A DNA stretch of 64,000 nt from Streptomyces sp. NRRL F-5122 (GTDB lineage Bacteria; Actinomycetota; Actinomycetes; Streptomycetales; Streptomycetaceae): NCBI RefSeq assembly GCF_001507435.1, contig NZ_LMWH01000037.1, positions 62,001-126,000 of the forward strand, read 5' to 3'. Below, piece by piece: positions 42,573 to 53,743 of the stretch (position 1 is its first letter; each line of letters opens with the position of its first letter). Below the pieces are notes generated by a model. It was given only the letters and a program-made list of their open reading frames with translations, was not told the origin of the DNA and searched no databases. Position numbers and translations under genes: made by a program.

Positions 42573-43061
42573 CTAGCGCCCAGCGGCCTCGCGCAGCCGC
42601 CCGTACTCCTGCGCCATCGTCGCTGCCGTCCAATGCGCGTTGAGGCCACTGGGGTTGGGCAGGACCCAGATCCGGCTCGACCCGATCGTGCGCTCCTGCG
42701 GACCGACGACGGCCCTGCGGTCGTCGAAGGCCGCCCGATACGCGGTCACTCCGACGACCGCGAGCCACTGCGGACGCAGCCGCTCCACCTTCGCGCCGAG
42801 GACGCGCCCGCCCTCGCGGAACTCCTCGGCGTCCAGCTCGTCCGCCCGTGCGGTCGCCCGCGCCACCACATTGGTGATGCCGAGCCCGTACGTCAGCAAC
42901 TCCGCCTGTTCCGACGGCTTGAACAGCCGCGGGGTGAAACCGGACAGGTGCAGTACGGGCCAGAAGCGGTTGCCGGGGCGGGCGAAGTGATGGCCCGTCG
43001 CCGCCGTCATGAGACCGGGGTTGATGCCGCAGAACAGAACGGCGAGGCCGTCCGCGACCAC
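42573..43061 (-). CDS. G/U mismatch-specific DNA glycosylase (Mug/UDG superfamily)
   Basis: 162 aa from a GTG at 43061. Motif 1 LFCGINPGLMTAATGHHFA with the catalytic Asn of the Mug branch, GNRFWPVLHLSGF, GLGITNVVARATARADEL, and motif 2 VLPNPSGLNAHW. Removes uracil or thymine opposite G. The N-terminus may extend ~18 residues (coding-like frame toward the purB stop), but no standard start codon is there. Confidence 0.88.
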   Translation of the reverse strand: MVADGLAVLFCGINPGLMTAATGHHFARPGNRFWPVLHLSGFTPRLFKPSEQAELLTYGLGITNVVARATARADELDAEEFREGGRVLGAKVERLRPQWLAVVGVTAYRAAFDDRRAVVGPQERTIGSSRIWVLPNPSGLNAHWTAATMAQEYGRLREAAGR

Positions 43062-43114
43062 GTCCGGTACCAGCCGGTCGCGGGCGGCCTCCAGTTCCGC
43101 CGGGGTGAACCGGG

Positions 43115-44557
<1,443 letters not shown>

Positions 44558-44684
44558 GTGCACCGATTCTACTGGCGATTCGTGCAGGCCAGCGCCATAG
44601 GCCGATTCGGCGGAAACTACGAGACCCGCGTCACCGCGGACGGCTCCGCCGCCGCGGAGTCGGGTGGCGCCCGCGGGGCGGTTC

Positions 44685-45044
44685 CTACGACCCGTGCCCG
44701 AGGCCCCCGGTGCGGTCCGCGATCTCCACCAGGATGTCACCGTGGCACGCCTCGGGCGCGCACCAGCAGGCCAGAGTCCTGCCGCGCAGTGCGGGCACCA
44801 GCTCCAGCAGATCGGGGCGGGACTTCAGATGCTCCCGGTACTTGTCCATCACCTCGGCCCGTGTCCCGTCGCGCTTCTTCTGCGGGGTGTCGAGCTGGAA
44901 CGGGTTGTACAGCGGGTGCCCGGGGAGGTTCCAGCCGCCCCTGACCATGCGTCGGCCGATGTAGACGACGTCCTCCGGGCCGTCCGCCAGAGCGGGGCCG
45001 AACTCCTGAAGGCGGCCCTTGAGGTTGATCACCGTCGTGGTCAT
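44685..45044 (-). CDS. DUF4326 family protein
   Basis: 119 aa, ATG at 45044 with GAAGGGGG upstream. Pattern VYIGRRMVRGGWNLPGHPLYNPF and the C-terminal LACWCAPEACHGDIL (CWC...CH, a possible metal site) define DUF4326. Function unknown; phage and plasmid relatives exist. On the same strand as the SGNH gene upstream and purB downstream. Confidence 0.85.
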   Translation of the reverse strand: MTTTVINLKGRLQEFGPALADGPEDVVYIGRRMVRGGWNLPGHPLYNPFQLDTPQKKRDGTRAEVMDKYREHLKSRPDLLELVPALRGRTLACWCAPEACHGDILVEIADRTGGLGHGS

Positions 45045-45072
45045 GCACGACCCCCTTCGAAGCGTTCCGTTC

Positions 45073-45855
45073 CTATGCGGCGGGTCCCTCGTACGGCAGC
45101 AGGTCCGGGCGCTTGGCCGGGAGGCCGTCGCCGGACGAGCGGCCGGTCAGCCTGCGGCCTATCCAGGGCAGCAGATGCTGCCGGGTGAAGTGCACGTCCG
45201 CGGTCCGGCGGGCGAGCCAGTTCGGCGGGGCGGACGGGGGCAGCGGCGTGCGCCACTCCGCGTCCGCGCCCTCGTACCCGAGGGTCTGCCATACGGCCTC
45301 CGCCACCCGGCGGTGCCCCTCGTCCGTCAGGTGCAGCCGGTCCACGTCCCACATCCGGGGATCGGAGAGCGATGCCGCCCCGTACAGGTCGACCACGACG
45401 GCACCGTGCCGTTCCGCGAGCTCGTCCACGCAGGCGAACAGCTCCTCCATGCGGGGCCGGAAGCGCTCGAGGACCGGGCCCTGCCGGCCGGGGCTGCGCA
45501 TCAGGACCAGCTGCTTGCACGACGGGGCCAGCCGCTCCACGGCCTCGGTGAGCAGACCTCGGACCCGGCCCATGTCGCACCTGGGCCGCAGCGTGTCGTT
45601 CAGCCCGCCGACCAGGGTGATCACATCGGCCTGCATCGCGGCCGCCACATCCACCTGCTCGTCGACGATCTGCTTGATCAGCTTGCCGCGGACGGCGAGG
45701 TTGGCATACCGGAAACCGGGCGACCGCGCGGCCATCCGGCCCGCGAGGACATCGGCCCAGCCGCGGTAGTTGCCGTCGGGCAGCAGGTCCGACATGCCCT
45801 CGGTGAAGGAGTCGCCGACGGCGACCAGGCTGGTGTACATGGGGTTCGTCTGCAT
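45073..45855 (-). CDS. SGNH/GDSL-type hydrolase
   Basis: 260 aa, ATG at 45855 (ATG 45840 alternative). Block I AVGDSFTEGM with the nucleophile Ser, block II NLAVRGK with Gly, block III GGLND with Asn, block V DVDRLHLTDEGH with Asp and His. No signal peptide, so intracellular esterase/lipase-type activity is expected. Confidence 0.9.
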   Translation of the reverse strand: MQTNPMYTSLVAVGDSFTEGMSDLLPDGNYRGWADVLAGRMAARSPGFRYANLAVRGKLIKQIVDEQVDVAAAMQADVITLVGGLNDTLRPRCDMGRVRGLLTEAVERLAPSCKQLVLMRSPGRQGPVLERFRPRMEELFACVDELAERHGAVVVDLYGAASLSDPRMWDVDRLHLTDEGHRRVAEAVWQTLGYEGADAEWRTPLPPSAPPNWLARRTADVHFTRQHLLPWIGRRLTGRSSGDGLPAKRPDLLPYEGPAA

Positions 45856-45948
45856 GGCGCCGTTGATGGTATCCCGCGCGCATACCCGCCGGTCGGTCGC
45901 CCCGCACCCCCCGACGGCTCAGGCCCGGCCCGTCGGGGGGAGGGGGTG

Positions 45949-46980
45949 TCAGCCGACCGTGCCAGGCTCCCGCGGCTGTCCGAACAGCTCCCGCAGTACG
46001 TCCTCCATCGTCACCAGCCCGGCCAGCCGGCCGTCCTCGCCGTTGACCGCCGCGAGGTGCGTGCGGTTGCGGCGCATGGCGGTGAGCACGTCGTCGAGCG
46101 GTGTGTCCTCCCGCACCCGCGGGACGGCACGGATGTCCCGCAGCCGGAACGGCTCGTCGGGCGCGGTCGCGTCCAGCGCGTCCTTGACGTGCAGATAGCC
46201 GATGATCCGCCGGTTCTCGTCCACGACGGGGAAGCGTGAGAACCCGGACTCGGCGGAGAGCCGCTCCAGCTGATCCGGGGTGACGCCCACATGCGTGTAG
46301 ACGACGCGTTCCAGCGGGACGACCACGTCCCGCACGGGCCGGCGGCCCAGTTCCAGGGCGTCGTGCAGTCGCTCCTGGGCGCGGTCGTCGATGAGCCCGG
46401 CGGCTGTGGAGGCCTTGACCAGCCGTGCCAGCTCGTCGTCCGAGAAGGTGGCGGTGACCTCGTCCTTGGTCTCCACGCGCAGCAGTGTGAGCAGGGTGTT
46501 CGCGAAGGTGTTCACGGTGAAGATCACCGGGCGCAGGGCCCGGGACAGTGCCACGAGCGGCGGGCCCAGCAGCAGCGCAAGGCGCACCGGCTCAGCGAGC
46601 GCGATGTTCTTCGGCACCATCTCGCCGAAGAGCATGTGCAGATAGGTCGCCAGGGTCAGCGCGATCACGAACGACACCACACGGCCCGCTCCCGGTGGGA
46701 TGCCCACCGCGTGGAAGACGGGTTCCAGCAGGTGCTCGATCGCGGGTTCGGCGACCACACCGAGGACCAGGGTGCACAGGGTGATGCCGAGCTGCGCGGC
46801 CGCCAGGAGCACCGACACATGCTCCAGGCCCCACAGCACACTGCGGGCGCGCCGGTCGCCGGCCTCGACATGGGGCTCGATCTGGCTGCGGCGCACGGAG
46901 ATCAGCGCGAACTCGGCGCCCACGAAGAACGCGTTCGCGACGAGGGTCAGCAGACCGATCAGCAACTGGACGACGGTCAC
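45949..46980 (-). CDS. CNNM/CBS-domain membrane protein (hemolysin C-like), second copy
   Basis: 343 aa from a GTG at 46980 with GGGAGGGGGAG upstream, overlapping the preceding stop by 4 nt. N-terminal CNNM domain with four hydrophobic segments (FVGAEFALISVRRSQIEPH, YLHMLFGEMVPKNIALAEP) and a pair of CBS domains (VVYTHVGVTPDQLERLSA; LVTMEDVLRELFG). Lacks the C-terminal CorC_HlyC domain its neighbour has. Mg2+ or Co2+ export is the family role; with its neighbour it may form a heterodimer. Confidence 0.9.
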   Translation of the reverse strand: MTVVQLLIGLLTLVANAFFVGAEFALISVRRSQIEPHVEAGDRRARSVLWGLEHVSVLLAAAQLGITLCTLVLGVVAEPAIEHLLEPVFHAVGIPPGAGRVVSFVIALTLATYLHMLFGEMVPKNIALAEPVRLALLLGPPLVALSRALRPVIFTVNTFANTLLTLLRVETKDEVTATFSDDELARLVKASTAAGLIDDRAQERLHDALELGRRPVRDVVVPLERVVYTHVGVTPDQLERLSAESGFSRFPVVDENRRIIGYLHVKDALDATAPDEPFRLRDIRAVPRVREDTPLDDVLTAMRRNRTHLAAVNGEDGRLAGLVTMEDVLRELFGQPREPGTVG

Positions 46981-48302
46981 GGCTCCCCCTCCCGCTCCAC
47001 GACCGGTGCGTGCATGAGCACGCGCGCGGCCCGGCGCCCGGAGGCGTCCACCACGTCCAGGCGCCAGCCGGAGACGTCCACATGGTCGTCCTTTGCGGGT
47101 ATGCGGCCGAGCTCCGCGGCGACGAGTCCGGCGAGGGTCTCGTACGGGCCTTCGGGCACCCGCAGCCCCACACGGGCGAGCTGGTCGGTGCGGGCCGAAC
47201 CGTCGGCCAGGTACAGCGTGCGGCCGGTGTCGTCTGTGCCGGCCGGGGCAAGGTCGGGCGCCTCCTGGGGGTCGTGCTCGTCGTGGACCTCGCCGACGAC
47301 CTCCTCGACGATGTCCTCCAGCGTGACGACCCCGGCGGTGCCGCCGTACTCGTCGATGACGACGGCCATGGTGTTCTTTCCGGAGAGCCGGTCGAGCAAC
47401 CTGTCGACGGTGAGGGACTCCGGGACGAAGAGCGGTTCCCGCATCACCCGGGCGACCGAGCAGTGCTGCCGCTTCTCGGCGGGTACGGCCACGACGTCCC
47501 TGATGTGTGCGATGCCGACGACCGAGTCGAGGTTCCCGCGGTAGACGGGGAAGCGCGACAGACCGCTCGCGCGGGTCGCGTTCGCCACGTCCTCGCACCT
47601 CGCCTGCGCCTCGAGGGCCATGACCTGGACGCGTGGCGTCATCACGTTCTCGGCGGTGAGGTCGGCGAGGTTGAGGGTGCGGACGAACAGCTCGGCGGTG
47701 TCCGCCTCGAGCGCGCCCTCCTTGGCGGAGTGTCGCGCGAGCGCCACCAGTTCCTGGGGGCCGCGCGCGGAGGCGAGCTCCTCGGCAGGCTCGAGGCCGA
47801 AGCGGCGTACGACGTGGTTCGCGGTGTTGTTGAGATGGGTGATGAAGGGGCGGAAGGCGGCGCTGAACCAGCGCTGGGGCGTACCGACGCGCCGGGCCAC
47901 GGCCAGCGGCGAGGAGATCGCCCAGTTCTTGGGCACCAGCTCGCCGACCACCATCAGGAACACGGTCGACAGGCCCGTGCCGATCACGAGGGCGAAGGAC
48001 GTGGCCGCGGAGCGCGACAGTCCGAGGGCTCCGAGCGGGCCGGCGAGCAGCTTGGCGATCGACGGTTCCGCGAGCATGCCGACCACGAGGTTGGTGACCG
48101 TGATTCCGAGCTGGGCGCCGGAGAGCTGGAACGTCAGGCTCCGCACGGCCTTGAGGGCACCGGTGGCGCCACGCTCGCCGCGCCTGACCGCATGCTCCAG
48201 GGCGCTGCGTTCGACCGTGGTGAGCGAGAACTCCGCCGCGACGAACCCACCGCAGGCGAGTGAGAGCAGTACCGCCACCAGCAGGAGGAGCACTTCGGTC
48301 AT
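46977..48302 (-). CDS. CNNM/CBS/CorC-domain membrane protein (hemolysin C-like)
   Basis: 441 aa, ATG at 48302 with GGAGGTGA upstream. CNNM domain (AEFSLTTVERSALEHAVRRG, LMVVGELVPKNWAISSP), two CBS domains (FVPESLTVDRLLDRLSGKNT; AVVIDEYGGTAGVVTLEDI), and a C-terminal CorC_HlyC domain at ~350-435 (SARTDQLARVGLRVPEGPYE). First gene of a two-gene operon. Probable Mg2+/Na+ exchange exporter or regulator. Confidence 0.92.
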   Translation of the reverse strand: MTEVLLLLVAVLLSLACGGFVAAEFSLTTVERSALEHAVRRGERGATGALKAVRSLTFQLSGAQLGITVTNLVVGMLAEPSIAKLLAGPLGALGLSRSAATSFALVIGTGLSTVFLMVVGELVPKNWAISSPLAVARRVGTPQRWFSAAFRPFITHLNNTANHVVRRFGLEPAEELASARGPQELVALARHSAKEGALEADTAELFVRTLNLADLTAENVMTPRVQVMALEAQARCEDVANATRASGLSRFPVYRGNLDSVVGIAHIRDVVAVPAEKRQHCSVARVMREPLFVPESLTVDRLLDRLSGKNTMAVVIDEYGGTAGVVTLEDIVEEVVGEVHDEHDPQEAPDLAPAGTDDTGRTLYLADGSARTDQLARVGLRVPEGPYETLAGLVAAELGRIPAKDDHVDVSGWRLDVVDASGRRAARVLMHAPVVEREGEP

Positions 48303-48467
48303 CGGGTCACCTCCGTCCCATGATCGGCCAGGGACGCGGAGACCGCGCGAGGTCGGATACTGGGAGGCTCGCCCATCGGCGGACGCTCACACCTTTCCAT
48401 GCTGGGACGAGTTGACCCGTCCGGGGGAGGGCTCGACGCATCCATGGTAAAGGATCGGCAAAGTCAT

Positions 48468-48893
48468 TCAGTCCGTGAGGGGCTTCACCCAGCGACGCCA
48501 GTGTTCCTCGGGCGAGTACCCCGCCGACCGCCATGCCTGATGGGCGGTGGTGTTGCGCTGCAGGACCATCGCGTCGCCCCGGCGCCCGCCGAGCCGGACG
48601 AACCGTTCCTCCGCGGCGGCCAGCAGTGCGGAGGCGATGCCCGAGCGTCGCCGCTCGGGATGCACGGCGAGCCGGTACAGATGGCAGCGCCAGCCGTCGA
48701 AGCCCGCGATCACGGTGCCGACCAGTGCGCCGGCGTGCTCGGCCAGGAGCAGCGCCTCGGGATCGCGGGCGACAAGGCCCTCCACGCCGTGCCGGTCGTC
48801 GCTGATGCTCGTGCCCTCCGCGGCCGTCTTCCAGAAGGCGAGCACGGCGTCCAGGTCCTCGGGGCGCGCGGGGCGTATCCGCAGATCGGTCAT
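48468..48893 (-). CDS. GNAT family N-acetyltransferase (RimI-like)
   Basis: 141 aa. GNAT core with LYRLAVHPERRRSGIASALL as the acetyl-CoA loop (R-x2-G-I-A), preceded by VGTVIAGFDGWRCHLYRL and followed by AMVLQRNTTAHQAWRSAGY. The RimI-like layout suggests protein or small-molecule N-acetylation. Stand-alone gene. Confidence 0.9.
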   Translation of the reverse strand: MTDLRIRPARPEDLDAVLAFWKTAAEGTSISDDRHGVEGLVARDPEALLLAEHAGALVGTVIAGFDGWRCHLYRLAVHPERRRSGIASALLAAAEERFVRLGGRRGDAMVLQRNTTAHQAWRSAGYSPEEHWRRWVKPLTD

Positions 48894-48950
48894 GCGGAGA
48901 TCCCATCACGGAGGGATCCGGCGGACGCGATATTTCCGGCATGCGGACGG

Positions 48951-49841
48951 CTACTTTCCGCGCAGGGACTCGATCACCGGCGCGAACGCCTCCATGCAGG
49001 GCTCCAGAACCGTGAAATACGAGAACCCGAAGCGTTCGCGCTGGGCCCGCACCCGCTCGACGATCTCCTCCAGGGGGCCGGCCAGGACGACGGGCAGCGC
49101 CAGAGCCCCCTCGAGGGTCAGGTCGGGGTTGCGCTCCAGCAGCGGACGGACCGTGCCCGCGGGGTCGTCGGTGACGGCCACCAGCTGGATGAGCAGATTG
49201 AGTTCGGCGGGCTCCTCGCGACCGGCCGCCAGCCGCCGGTACACGGCGACGCGCGCGTCGAGCTCCTCGGCCGAGAGCGGTGCCAGGCGTCCCGTCGTGC
49301 TCGCCGCGACGGGGCGCGCCCCGGTGAACGCGGCGATGTCGGCGTGCTCCGCGGTGATCCGCAGCATCCGGTCTCCGTTGGCACCGATCAGCAGTGGCAC
49401 GCGCGGCTTCTGCACCGGCCGCGGCAGATGCGTCTCCGCGCCGAGCAGTTCGTCCAGCTCGCGCACCGTCCGGTGCAGGTGATCCACACGCTCGCCGGGC
49501 GAACCGTAGGGCAGTGCGGCCTCCTCGTGCTCCGACTGCACGTAACCGGTGCCGAGGCCCAGCTCGAGGCGGCCGCCCGTCAGTGCGTCCGTCGTCGCCA
49601 CCTCCCGGGCGAGCAGCGCCGGATTCCAGAACCCCGTGTTGAGCACGAACGTGCCGACCCTGGGGCGCTCGGTGGCATCCGCGGCCGCCACCAGGGCGGG
49701 GAACGGCGCCGGCAGGCCGAGATGGTCCGGGACCAGGATCACGTCGTAGCCCAGCTGCTCGGCCCGGCGGCACTTGGCGCGCCACTCACCCGCCGGTGCG
49801 GGCTCGAGCAGATTGACGCCGAAGCGGAACGGACGCGGCAT
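48951..49841 (-). CDS. LLM class F420-dependent oxidoreductase
   Basis: 296 aa. TIM-barrel luciferase-like protein: AEQLGYDVILVPDHLGLPAPFPAL-type start, VGTFVLNTGFWNPALLAREV, GRLELGLGTGYVQSEHEEA and VPLLIGANGDRMLRI. This is the actinobacterial TIGR03621-like group that uses F420 (or FMN). Substrate unknown. Not linked to a cluster. Confidence 0.9.
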   Translation of the reverse strand: MPRPFRFGVNLLEPAPAGEWRAKCRRAEQLGYDVILVPDHLGLPAPFPALVAAADATERPRVGTFVLNTGFWNPALLAREVATTDALTGGRLELGLGTGYVQSEHEEAALPYGSPGERVDHLHRTVRELDELLGAETHLPRPVQKPRVPLLIGANGDRMLRITAEHADIAAFTGARPVAASTTGRLAPLSAEELDARVAVYRRLAAGREEPAELNLLIQLVAVTDDPAGTVRPLLERNPDLTLEGALALPVVLAGPLEEIVERVRAQRERFGFSYFTVLEPCMEAFAPVIESLRGK

Positions 49842-49885
49842 GAACTCTCCTCAGCGGGACGCGACTTGAGTGCGTGCCGAGTACA

Positions 49886-52453
49886 TCATTCGTGTGCGAT
49901 CGCCGCCAGCACATTCATGCGCGACGCGCGCAGGGCGGGCAGCAGCGCCGCGACCACACCCACGACCGCCGATCCCACGACCACGGCGACGATCGTGCCC
50001 CACGGGATCTCCAGGGCCCTCATCCCCTGCAACGCGAGCACCTGCTGGGTGCACACACCCCACACGAGCCCCAGTGCCAGTCCGAGCACGGCACCGAACA
50101 CGGCGATCACCACCGACTCCAGCCGGATCATCCGCCGCAGCTGCCTGCGGGATAGCCCGATCGCGCGCAGCAGTCCGATCTCGCGGGTGCGCTCGACGAC
50201 CGACAGGGCAAGGGTGTTGACGACCCCGAGCACCGCGATGACGATCGCCAGGCCGAGCAGGGCGTAGACGAGGTAGAGCAGCACGGCGATCTGGTCGTGC
50301 ACCAGCTTCTTGTAGTCGGCCTGGTCGCGGACCTGGACCTGGGGGTACGGGTCGAGGGTCTTCTCCAGCCGGGAGCGCAACTCGTCCTTGGGGGTGCCGG
50401 GTGCGGCATTGACGTACAGGCCCGAGTCCTGCCCGTCCGGAACGTACTTCTGGAGCGTCGCCATCCCGAGGTAGAGCCCGCCCTGGGTGCCGAAGCCGCC
50501 GGACCCGCCCTGGTCGGTGAGCGCACCGACCATGAGATCGGCGTGCCGCCCTGCCGGGAACGTGACGGGGATCGTGCTGCCGACACGGACACCGTGACTC
50601 GACGCGAACTTCCCGTCCATCGCGAGCGACCCGTCCGCGAGCGCGGCGGCGGTGTCGCCCCGGGTGTAGGTGATGTGGGCGACGTCGTCGAGCCGCGGGT
50701 CGTAGCCGGCGGCCGTCGACTCGACGAGCTTGCCGTCCGGCAGCCGCACCGCGACGGGCGTGAATCGCTGGCGCACCACGAGTCCCACGCCCTCCGTGGC
50801 GCGGACCCGTGCGGTGATCTCCTGCGGGAAGGGCTGGAAGTTGCTGTTCTGCACCACGAAGTCGGCGCCCAGCGTCTTGTCGATCTGCTGGTCGAACGAC
50901 GTGGACATGGATGCGCTGGCCACCGACATCCCGCCCACCAGCGCGAGTCCCACCATCAGTGCCGACGCGGTGGCGCCGGTGCGCCGCGGGTTGCGCAGGG
51001 CGTTGCGCTGGCTCATCCGCCCGACCGAACCGAACAGGGCCGGGAAGGCGCCGCCCAGCACACGGATCACCGGTCGCACGAGCAGCGGTCCCGCGATGAC
51101 GGTCGCGACGAGGGTGAGGACCACCCCCAGTCCAAGCAGGGAGGCCGCGGGCGCGGTCTTCGTCGCCCGGGCGCACCCCGCCAGCGCGGCCACACCGAGC
51201 GCGCCGACGATCGCTCCCGCCACCGCGCGCAGTTTGAGCGGCCGACCGACACCGGCGACCTCGGCGTCGGCGAGGGCCGCCATGGGGGACACGCCCGCCG
51301 CGCGCCGCGCGGGGAGGTAGGCGGCCACGAAGGTCACCCCGACCCCGACCACATATGCGGCGACCGGGGTCGTCCAGCCGATCACCATCTCGGTGGACTT
51401 CAGATTCATGCCGAAGGCGCTCATCAGCCGGATCAGCGCGGCGGCGAGCCCGATGCCCGCGGCCAGCCCCAGCGTCGAGCCGACCACGCCGAGCAGCAGC
51501 GCCTCCGTGAGCACCGACCGGCGCACCTGCCGCCGGTCGGCACCCAGGGCGCGCAGCAGTCCCAGTTCGCGGGTGCGCTGGGCGATGAGCATGGAGAACG
51601 TGTTGACGATGAGGAACACGCCCACGAGCACCGCGATGCCGGCGAACCCCAGCATCACGTACTTGATCACGTCCAGGAACGCGCCGAGTTGGTCGGTGTC
51701 GGACTTGGCCTGTTCGCTCGCGGTCTTCAGGTCGTAGGCGGGGGAGCCGAGTCGGGTCGCGATCCGCTGCTTGAGCCGGGCGTCGCCGACGCCGGGCGCC
51801 GCGTCGACCGCGATGCTCGTGGCCGCATCGGGACTGCCCAGCAGCCTGGTCTGGGCGGTCGGGGTGTCAAGGAAGACCAGGGCGGCGCCGGGGTTGGTGG
51901 TCGTGAAGGTGGCGATGCCGACGACCCGCACCCTGAACGAGCCGGGCCGGGCCAGGATCGTGAGCGTGTCGCCGATCGCCACGTGCTTGTGCCGGGCGGT
52001 GTCGGCGTCCAGGAGTGCCTCGCCGGGGCCCTGCGGCGCATGTCCGGAGGTGAGTTCGACCGGGCTGCGCTCGGTGACGTACCAGTCCTTGGCGATGGTG
52101 GGGGCGCCGGTCGTGGGTCCCACCGGGTCGTTCCTGCTGTCGACGACCGTGAGGTTGGTGACCGAGGCGTCCACATGGGCGGCGGCGACGCCGTCGACCC
52201 CGGCGATCCGCGCGGCGAGCGAGGCGGGAAGCGTCGGCGTCACCCCGGACGGGATCTGCGAGGTCAGATCCTCCTTGGGACTCACCGTCACGTCGGCCGC
52301 CGTGGAGGCGAACAACCGGTCGAAGGTCCGGGTGACCGTGTCCGAGAAGATCAGGCTGCCGGCGACGAACGCCACGGACAGGACGATGGCGAGCGCCGAG
52401 AGCGCGAGCCGTCCCTTGTGCGCGAGGAAGCTGCGCAGAGTCGCCTTGAGCAC
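49886..52453 (-). CDS. FtsX-like ABC transporter permease (MacB type)
   Basis: 855 aa. Two FtsX/MacB_PCD modules: membrane segments at ~15-40 and three each at ~260-400 and ~720-850. ERTREIGLLRAIGLSRRQLR and RTRELGLLRALGADRRQVR are the paired coupling loops that contact the ATPase. Large extracellular domains in between. Pairs with the ATPase gene ending 7 bases upstream. Such MacB/LolCDE-like systems extrude peptides or lipoproteins mechanically; in Streptomyces many are drug or antimicrobial peptide exporters. Confidence 0.93.
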   Translation of the reverse strand: MLKATLRSFLAHKGRLALSALAIVLSVAFVAGSLIFSDTVTRTFDRLFASTAADVTVSPKEDLTSQIPSGVTPTLPASLAARIAGVDGVAAAHVDASVTNLTVVDSRNDPVGPTTGAPTIAKDWYVTERSPVELTSGHAPQGPGEALLDADTARHKHVAIGDTLTILARPGSFRVRVVGIATFTTTNPGAALVFLDTPTAQTRLLGSPDAATSIAVDAAPGVGDARLKQRIATRLGSPAYDLKTASEQAKSDTDQLGAFLDVIKYVMLGFAGIAVLVGVFLIVNTFSMLIAQRTRELGLLRALGADRRQVRRSVLTEALLLGVVGSTLGLAAGIGLAAALIRLMSAFGMNLKSTEMVIGWTTPVAAYVVGVGVTFVAAYLPARRAAGVSPMAALADAEVAGVGRPLKLRAVAGAIVGALGVAALAGCARATKTAPAASLLGLGVVLTLVATVIAGPLLVRPVIRVLGGAFPALFGSVGRMSQRNALRNPRRTGATASALMVGLALVGGMSVASASMSTSFDQQIDKTLGADFVVQNSNFQPFPQEITARVRATEGVGLVVRQRFTPVAVRLPDGKLVESTAAGYDPRLDDVAHITYTRGDTAAALADGSLAMDGKFASSHGVRVGSTIPVTFPAGRHADLMVGALTDQGGSGGFGTQGGLYLGMATLQKYVPDGQDSGLYVNAAPGTPKDELRSRLEKTLDPYPQVQVRDQADYKKLVHDQIAVLLYLVYALLGLAIVIAVLGVVNTLALSVVERTREIGLLRAIGLSRRQLRRMIRLESVVIAVFGAVLGLALGLVWGVCTQQVLALQGMRALEIPWGTIVAVVVGSAVVGVVAALLPALRASRMNVLAAIAHE

Positions 52454-52460
52454 GGCGGAC

Positions 52461-53300
52461 TCAGTCCCCGGGGCCGGACGCGTCGCCGAAGGCCGCCCGG
52501 ATCGTGTCGAACCGCTTCATCCGTTCGAGCACCGCCTCCGCCGTGGGCCGCTCCATCTCGTCCACGATCCGCCCGTCCGCCAGGAAGAGCACGAGGTCGG
52601 AGTGGGCGGCCGCACCGGGGTCGTGCGTGACCATGACGACGGTCTGCCCCAGTGCGTCCACCGCCTCCCGAAGAAAGCCGAGCACCTCCAGCCCGGCTCG
52701 GGAGTCGAGGTTGCCCGTCGGCTCGTCCGCGAAGATCAGTTCGGGGCGTGAGGCGAGTGCCCTTGCGCAGGCGACACGCTGCTGCTGCCCGCCCGACAGC
52801 TGTGCCGGGCGGTGTTTCAGTCGGTCCCGCAGCCCCAGTGTGTCGATCACCTGGTCCAGCCACTTCGCGTCGGGCTTCTGACCCGCGATGTCCATGGGGA
52901 GCGTGATGTTCTCGGCCGCGTTCAGGGTCGGGATCAGATTGAACGACTGGAACATGAATCCGATCCGGTCCCGGCGCAGCCGTGTCAGCTCGCGGTCCTT
53001 GAGCCCGGTGATCTCGGTGTCGCCCAGCCACACCTGTCCGGCCGAGACGGTGTCGAGCCCGGCCAGGCAGTGCATCAGCGTGGACTTCCCCGATCCCGAG
53101 GGCCCCATGACGGCGGTGAAGCGGCCGCGTGCGATGTCCACGTCGACCGCGTCGAGGGCGAGCACCGTCGTCTCGCCCGAACCGTACGCCTTCGTCAGGC
53201 CCCGGGCGCGAGCGGCGGTGCCGTCCGCCTCCGAGCGGCCCCGGGCGTGCTCGGCAGCAGCAGTGGACAAGACCGCCTCCTCGTTGGTGGACGTCCCCAC
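52461..53300 (-). CDS. MacB/LolD-like ABC transporter ATP-binding protein
   Basis: 279 aa from a GTG at 53300. Walker A GPSGSGKSTL, Q-loop FMFQSFNLIP, signature LSGGQQQRVACARALA, Walker B LIFADEPTGNLDSR and H-loop VTHDP. The ~30-residue N-terminal extension is low-complexity; a TTG 10 codons in is an alternative start. Operon with the FtsX-like permease. No two-component system adjacent. Confidence 0.93.
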   Translation of the reverse strand: MGTSTNEEAVLSTAAAEHARGRSEADGTAARARGLTKAYGSGETTVLALDAVDVDIARGRFTAVMGPSGSGKSTLMHCLAGLDTVSAGQVWLGDTEITGLKDRELTRLRRDRIGFMFQSFNLIPTLNAAENITLPMDIAGQKPDAKWLDQVIDTLGLRDRLKHRPAQLSGGQQQRVACARALASRPELIFADEPTGNLDSRAGLEVLGFLREAVDALGQTVVMVTHDPGAAAHSDLVLFLADGRIVDEMERPTAEAVLERMKRFDTIRAAFGDASGPGD

Positions 53301-53454
53301 GTTCCGGTCTCCCTATCCGCAGAGCGTAGTGTGATGCGGCGCACACCCGGTATCCCCCCGAAGTCCAGACGCCTCTCCACCGAAGGTCGTGCCCCTGAGG
53401 CCGGTGTAAGGGACACCTTCCACCCTGCGGTGGAGACCCGCCGCCCCCTTGCCG

Positions 53455-53477
53455 GTGCTAGCACAGTCGCGCTAGCG
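53455..53477. promoter_or_regulatory. Tandem palindromes of the toxin-antitoxin promoter
   Basis: GTGCTAGCAC (53455-53464) and CGCTAGCG (53470-53477) share a GCTAGC core, centres 14 bp apart, ending 8 bases before the antitoxin start. Paired sites like this are typical of ribbon-helix-helix autorepressors. Confidence 0.6.
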
Positions 53478-53484
53478 TCGAGGT

Positions 53485-53739
53485 ATGGCGAAGACCCAGC
53501 TGAACGTGCGGGTGGACGAGGACACCGCCCGAGCCGCCCGTGAGCGTGCCCTGGAGCGCGGCATGAGCGTCAACCGGTACATAGAAGAGCTGGTCCGGCA
53601 GGACACCGGAGAAGCCGGTCATACGTTCGTCGAGGCCGCCGCCGACTTCATGAAGCAGTACGAGTCGGTCTTCGCGGAGGAGTTCGGCGCCGCGCAGGGC
53701 GAGAGTTCGGGCGCGCACCGGAGCGAAGGTCGTCACTGA
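53485..53739 (+). CDS. Ribbon-helix-helix antitoxin
   Basis: 84 aa, ATG at 53485. Starts KTQLNVRVDEDTARAARERA, an Arc/CopG-like strand and helix, then LERGMSVNRYIEELVRQD. The acidic C-terminal half (FVEAAADFMKQYESVFAEEF) is the probable toxin-binding part. Four bases upstream of the Fic-like toxin gene, with tandem GCTAGC palindromes over its promoter, so almost certainly an autoregulated antitoxin. Confidence 0.85.
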   Translation: MAKTQLNVRVDEDTARAARERALERGMSVNRYIEELVRQDTGEAGHTFVEAAADFMKQYESVFAEEFGAAQGESSGAHRSEGRH

Positions 53740-53743
53740 ACCG

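Noticed and set aside
50297..52630. 777-codon open frame on the plus strand
   Set aside because: Antisense to the FtsX-like permease; composition is repetitive Arg/Gly/His without domains.
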